From assembly GCA_004144175.1 (NCBI GenBank), contig SEFT01000009.1, positions 62,001-126,000 of the forward strand: 64,000 nucleotides of DNA. The letters are read 5' to 3'. The position numbers were made by a program, and so were the translations under genes. The notes under the pieces are model-generated. The model saw only the letters and a program-made list of their open reading frames with translations, had not been told where the DNA came from and did no database searches. This stretch comes from Sphingobacteriales bacterium (GTDB lineage: Bacteria > Bacteroidota > Bacteroidia > Chitinophagales > Chitinophagaceae). This document shows positions 60,219-64,000 of the stretch, piece by piece (within the stretch, counting starts at the first letter, position 1; each line of letters starts with the position of its first letter).

Positions 60219-63200
60219 CTACATATTCCTGCGGTACTGTCCACCTACTTCAAATAGTGCCTTGGTGATCTGGCCCAGAGAGCAGTATTTCACGGTCTCC
60301 ATCAGTTCAGCAAATACGTTCTCGTTATGGATGGCTTTGCGCTGCAGGTTGCGGAGCATGTCCTGTCCTTTATCGCCGCTGCGCTTCCACAGGTTTTGTA
60401 CTGTACCTATCTGGAATTCTTTCTCTTCGGTAGTAGAGCGTATCACCTCCTGCGGTATCACCGTTGGCGACCCTTTACTGCTCAGGAAGGTATTTACACC
60501 GATGATCGGGTATTCACCTGTATGCTTCAGCGTTTCGTAGTACAGGCTTTCTTCCTGTATCTTACCGCGCTGGTACATAGTCTCCATGGCACCCAGTACG
60601 CCACCGCGCTCGGTAATGCGGTCAAACTCTGTAAGCACTGCTTCCTCCACCAGCTCGGTCAGCTCTTCGATGATGAAGGAGCCTTGCAGCGGGTTCTCGT
60701 TCTTAGCAAGCCCCAGCTCTTTGTTAATGATGAGCTGTATGGCCATCGCACGGCGCACGCTTTCTTCGGTAGGCGTTGTGATGGCCTCGTCGTAAGCGTT
60801 TGTATGCAGGGAGTTACAGTTATCGTATATCGCATACAGCGCCTGTAGCGTTGTGCGTATATCGTTGAAGTCGATCTCCTGCGCGTGCAGTGAACGGCCC
60901 GATGTCTGGATGTGGTACTTCAGCATTTGCGAACGCTCATTGCCTCCATACTTATACTTCATGGCCTTGGCCCATATACGGCGCGATACACGTCCTATCA
61001 CACTATACTCAGGGTCTACACCATTGCTGAAGAAGAACGAAAGGTTCGGTGCAAAGTCGTCGATCTTCATGCCGCGGCTCAGGTAGTACTCTACAAAGGT
61101 GAAACCATTAGAGAGCGTAAATGCAAGCTGCGATATAGGATTGGCACCCGCTTCGGCTATGTGGTAGCCACTGATAGATACGGAGTAGAAGTTGCGTACG
61201 CCTTCGTTGATGAAGTACTGCTGCACATCACCCATCACACGGAGTGAAAACTCTGTAGAGAAGATACAGGTATTCTGTGCCTGGTCTTCTTTCAGTATAT
61301 CTGCCTGTACGGTACCGCGTACCGCTTTCAGCGTGTCTACTTTTATCTTATTGTACACATCGGCAGGCAGCACCTGGTCGCCGGTTACGCCCAGCAGCAT
61401 TAGGCCAAGGCCATCGTTACCTTCAGGTAATGAACCCTCGGCACCACCGCCAAATACAGATGGATTATAAGTAGGGCGTTTTGCGCCTTTCTCTTTATAG
61501 ATGGCCTCTATCTTTTTATTCACCTCATCTTCCAGCCCGTTCTGCTTGATGTATATCTCGCACTGCTGGTCTATGGCTGCATTCATAAAGAAGGCAGTAA
61601 TAGTAGGTGCAGGACCGTTAATGGTCATCGATACCGATGTCTTAGGATCGGCCAGGTTGAAACCACTATATAGTTTCTTGGCATCGTCTAGGCAGCAAAC
61701 GTTCACACCGGAGTTACCAACCTTACCGTAGATATCGGGACGGTGATCAGGGTCTTGTCCATAGAGCGTCACACTATCAAACGCTGTACTCAGGCGCTTT
61801 GCAGGCATACCCAGCGATACGTAGTGGAAACGTTTATTGGTACGCTCAGGGCCACCCTCACCTGCAAACATACGAGTCGGGTCTTCACCCTCGCGCTTGA
61901 ACGGATAGATACCCGAAGCATACGGGAACTCACCAGGGAAGTTCTCACTCAGCGCCCATTGCAATATCTCGCCCCAAGCCTCAAAGCGTGGTACGGCTAC
62001 TTTTGGTATCTGCGTATGCGATAACGATTCTGAGTGTGTTTTTATCTTCAGCTCTTTATCACGCACCTTGAACACATAGTATTCGTCGGTAAAGAGTGCT
62101 TTCTTCTTTGTCCAGTTGTCGAGCAGTTGCTTGTTCTTAGGGTCGAGGTCCAGCTCTGTTTTGCTGTATACTTCCTGCAGCGATTTTACCAGGCGGTCTT
62201 TGTCTTCTATATCGCTGCCTTGTATGGTCTGTATAGTTTTGTGTATACCGAAGAGCTTCTGAGCCACCGCCGCCTGGTCCTTGGTCCACTGGTCGTACTT
62301 ACGGTTGTTCTCCGATATTTCGCTCAGGTAGCGGGTACGCGCAGGGGGTATGATGTATATCTTCTCACTCATCTCGTCGCTGATCATGAAGCTCGATTTG
62401 AGCGCTTCGATACCGGTCTTACGAACCACGGTATCCATCAGCGATTTGTACATCGTGTTGGTTCCGGGGTCGTTGAACTGCGAGGCGATGGTGCCGAACA
62501 CCGGCATGTCGTCTGCATTCTTATCGAACAGCTTGTGGTTGCGCTGGTATTGCTTCTTCACATCACGCAGGGCATCCATAGCGCCGCGCTTGTCGAATTT
62601 GTTGATAACAACGATATCAGCAAAGTCCAGCATGTCTATCTTCTCCAGCTGTGTAGCGGCACCGTATTCGGGTGTCATTACATACAGGCTCATATCGCTG
62701 TAGTCTGTTATCTGCGTATCGCTCTGGCCGATGCCCGAAGTTTCGAGAATGATCAGGTCGTACTTGGCAGCCTTCAGGATGTTCACTGCGTCGAAGATGT
62801 ATTTCGATACAGCCAGGTTGCTCTGGCGGGTTGCCATCGAGCGCATATATACACGCTCGTTGCGGATGGCGTTCATGCGTATACGGTCGCCCAGCAAGGC
62901 ACCACCGGTTTTCTTTTTCGATGGGTCAACAGAGATAATACCGATGTGCTTATCCTTAAAGTCGAGCAGGAAACGGCGCACGATCTCATCTACCAGCGAG
63001 CTTTTACCTGCACCACCCGTACCGGTTATACCTAGTACCGGGGTAGTAGATGTAGCAGCGGTATCAGCTATCTTTTTGAGCATAGCCTGTGTTTCAGGCA
63101 GCTCATGATAGTTTTCTGCTGCCGATATAAGGCGCGCTATCGATTTGGTATCTTTTTCCGCAAGGTGCCCCGCTTCGCCATTCAGCTGGTTGCCGGTAGG

Positions 63201-63623
63201 GTAGTCGCTTGTTTTCAGCAGGTCGTCTATCATGCCCTGCAGGCCCATAGCACGGCCATCATCGGGCGAGTAGATGCGTGTAATACCATAGGCATGCAGC
63301 TCATCAATCTCGCTGGGCAGTATCACACCACCACCGCCGCCAAATATTTTTATATGCCCGCATTCGCGTTCCTTCAGCAGGTCGTACATGTATTTGAAGT
63401 ACTCGATATGCCCGCCCTGGTAAGAGGTAATGGCGATCGCATTCGCATCTTCCTGTATCGCACAGTCAACTACATCCTGCACACTACGGTCGTGACCAAG
63501 GTGTATCACTTCGGCACCTGTACTTTGCATTACCCGGCGCATGATGTTGATCGCAGCATCGTGCCCGTCGAAGAGCGAAGCTGCCGTTACTATACGCACT
63601 TTATGCTGGGGGGTATACGACAT
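60219..63623 (-). CDS. icmF: Fused isobutyryl-CoA mutase
   Basis: The 1134-residue enzyme has, in order, a B12-binding domain ([12 protein letters not shown], with the lower-ligand His), a MeaB-like G-protein chaperone (Walker [15 protein letters not shown]-like NKFDKRG) and the mutase barrel ([19 protein letters not shown]). This fusion is IcmF; the Phe in YPF and the pattern around it match isobutyryl-CoA rather than methylmalonyl-CoA mutases. It isomerises isobutyryl-CoA to n-butyryl-CoA and repairs its own cofactor. It also fits pivalyl-CoA mutation in some species. Confidence 0.92.
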   Translation of the reverse strand: MSYTPQHKVRIVTAASLFDGHDAAINIMRRVMQSTGAEVIHLGHDRSVQDVVDCAIQEDANAIAITSYQGGHIEYFKYMYDLLKERECGHIKIFGGGGGVILPSEIDELHAYGITRIYSPDDGRAMGLQGMIDDLLKTSDYPTGNQLNGEAGHLAEKDTKSIARLISAAENYHELPETQAMLKKIADTAATSTTPVLGITGTGGAGKSSLVDEIVRRFLLDFKDKHIGIISVDPSKKKTGGALLGDRIRMNAIRNERVYMRSMATRQSNLAVSKYIFDAVNILKAAKYDLIILETSGIGQSDTQITDYSDMSLYVMTPEYGAATQLEKIDMLDFADIVVINKFDKRGAMDALRDVKKQYQRNHKLFDKNADDMPVFGTIASQFNDPGTNTMYKSLMDTVVRKTGIEALKSSFMISDEMSEKIYIIPPARTRYLSEISENNRKYDQWTKDQAAVAQKLFGIHKTIQTIQGSDIEDKDRLVKSLQEVYSKTELDLDPKNKQLLDNWTKKKALFTDEYYVFKVRDKELKIKTHSESLSHTQIPKVAVPRFEAWGEILQWALSENFPGEFPYASGIYPFKREGEDPTRMFAGEGGPERTNKRFHYVSLGMPAKRLSTAFDSVTLYGQDPDHRPDIYGKVGNSGVNVCCLDDAKKLYSGFNLADPKTSVSMTINGPAPTITAFFMNAAIDQQCEIYIKQNGLEDEVNKKIEAIYKEKGAKRPTYNPSVFGGGAEGSLPEGNDGLGLMLLGVTGDQVLPADVYNKIKVDTLKAVRGTVQADILKEDQAQNTCIFSTEFSLRVMGDVQQYFINEGVRNFYSVSISGYHIAEAGANPISQLAFTLSNGFTFVEYYLSRGMKIDDFAPNLSFFFSNGVDPEYSVIGRVSRRIWAKAMKYKYGGNERSQMLKYHIQTSGRSLHAQEIDFNDIRTTLQALYAIYDNCNSLHTNAYDEAITTPTEESVRRAMAIQLIINKELGLAKNENPLQGSFIIEELTELVEEAVLTEFDRITERGGVLGAMETMYQRGKIQEESLYYETLKHTGEYPIIGVNTFLSSKGSPTVIPQEVIRSTTEEKEFQIGTVQNLWKRSGDKGQDMLRNLQRKAIHNENVFAELMETVKYCSLGQITKALFEVGGQYRRNM

Positions 63624-63696
63624 ATAAGAAAAGTTAGTTTGGAATGATGTGTTTCTATTTATCAGATTGACTTTGCCTTCATGACAGAAAGGCTCG

Positions 63697-63704
63697 CAAA
63701 GTTA
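63697..63704 (-). promoter_or_regulatory. -7 promoter box of icmF
   Basis: TAACTTTG on the minus strand matches TAnnTTTG, 73 bp before the start codon. Confidence 0.5.
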
Positions 63705-63753
63705 CAAAATGGCGGAAAAAGAATGTGTAAAATGCCCTGTGGCAGCTAAAATA

Positions 63754-63782
63754 AAAAAGCGACGTAATACGTCGCTTTTTCT
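63754..63782 (-). terminator. Terminator of the cut-off gene at the right edge
   Basis: The stem aaaaagcgacg/cgtcgcttttt with loop taata has T/A-runs on both sides; it lies 26 bp past the stop codon of the minus-strand gene that enters from the right. Confidence 0.88.
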
Positions 63783-63807
63783 CTGATATTATAAAGTTAG
63801 ACAAAGA

Positions 63808-64000
63808 CTACTCATCATCTTCGTCATCATCTTTGCTGTCTTTGCTGTTACGACGTGCATCATCGCTGGCATCCATATTACCACCACCGCTACGATGACG
63901 GCGAGAGAATTTACCGCAGCCAATGTTTTTGGTGATCGTCAGGTTGAACTGCTGACCAAATGTGAATGCAAATGAATTGCTGTGGTCAGGACGCAGGTCC
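63808..64000 (-). CDS. C-terminal part of a protein of unknown function (runs off the window)
   Basis: The last 64 residues read ...DLRPDHSNSFAFTFGQQFNL, TITKNIGCGKFSRRHRSGGG, then a tail of Asp, Lys and Ser ending in DDDEDDE. The first part is beta-strand-like, as in outer-membrane barrels, but too short to assign a family. Confidence 0.6.
   Translation of the reverse strand, partial: DLRPDHSNSFAFTFGQQFNLTITKNIGCGKFSRRHRSGGGNMDASDDARRNSKDSKDDDEDDE

Noticed and set aside
1-64000. CRISPR arrays, tRNA, rRNA or prophage modules
   Set aside because: No regular repeat-spacer pattern, cloverleaf sequence or phage structural genes were found by reading both strands.

Overview
The window looks like a chromosomal segment of a Bacteroidota bacterium, most likely a Chitinophagaceae-type member. 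The evidence is two secreted proteins with Por/type IX secretion C-terminal sorting domains, -7 boxes of the Bacteroidota form TAnnTTTG ahead of many genes, an almost complete lack of Shine-Dalgarno sequences, a lipid-anchored TamL paired with TamB, and a fused isobutyryl-CoA mutase (IcmF). The genus is an inference; no rRNA or tRNA gene is present to settle it.

Layout. 0-8.8 kb: a cut-off beta-carbonic anhydrase, a fumarylacetoacetase-family hydrolase, a 3-hydroxyacyl-CoA dehydrogenase, an FMN reductase, a three-gene ABC importer, methylmalonyl-CoA epimerase and the iscS-iscU-iscA Fe-S assembly genes. 8.8-13.6 kb: secreted proteins, including a GH16-like enzyme with an altered catalytic triad. 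13.7-20.4 kb: the rplM-rpsI-rpsB-tsf translation operon beside a cluster of RNA-handling genes (DEAD-box helicase, two RRM proteins, a cold-shock-domain protein). 20.4-25.4 kb: a four-gene operon (flippase-like membrane protein, DUF3108, M28 and M2 peptidases), head-to-head with ruvC. 26-36 kb: an OmpR-type regulator, tamL-tamB, and membrane proteins. 37-41.4 kb: a NarL-type regulator and mfd. 41.5-46.7 kb: a surface-polysaccharide cluster (Wzz-like protein, nucleotidyltransferase, methyltransferase, epimerase, flippase). 46.8-51.2 kb: priA divergent from clpX.

51.2-56 kb is the accessory part. It carries MITE-like inverted repeats; an XRE regulator overlapping a PD-(D/E)XK nuclease-helicase (DUF2075-type) gene broken by two in-frame TAA codons; an overlooked 55-residue zinc-ribbon gene; a receiver protein lacking its phospho-acceptor; a second XRE regulator with a palindromic upstream site; and a 28-codon remnant of a Vsr mismatch endonuclease. 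This reads as a decaying defence or restriction locus. 56-64 kb returns to ordinary genes: two cold-shock proteins, an acyl-CoA desaturase, an aryl-sulfotransferase-like protein and icmF.

The most unexpected non-coding signal is a promoter-plus-leader block shared by two loci 39 kb apart, upstream of an RRM protein gene (19487) and an unknown 66-residue gene (58460). It includes a perfect 17-nt match in a pyrimidine-rich 5' untranslated region.
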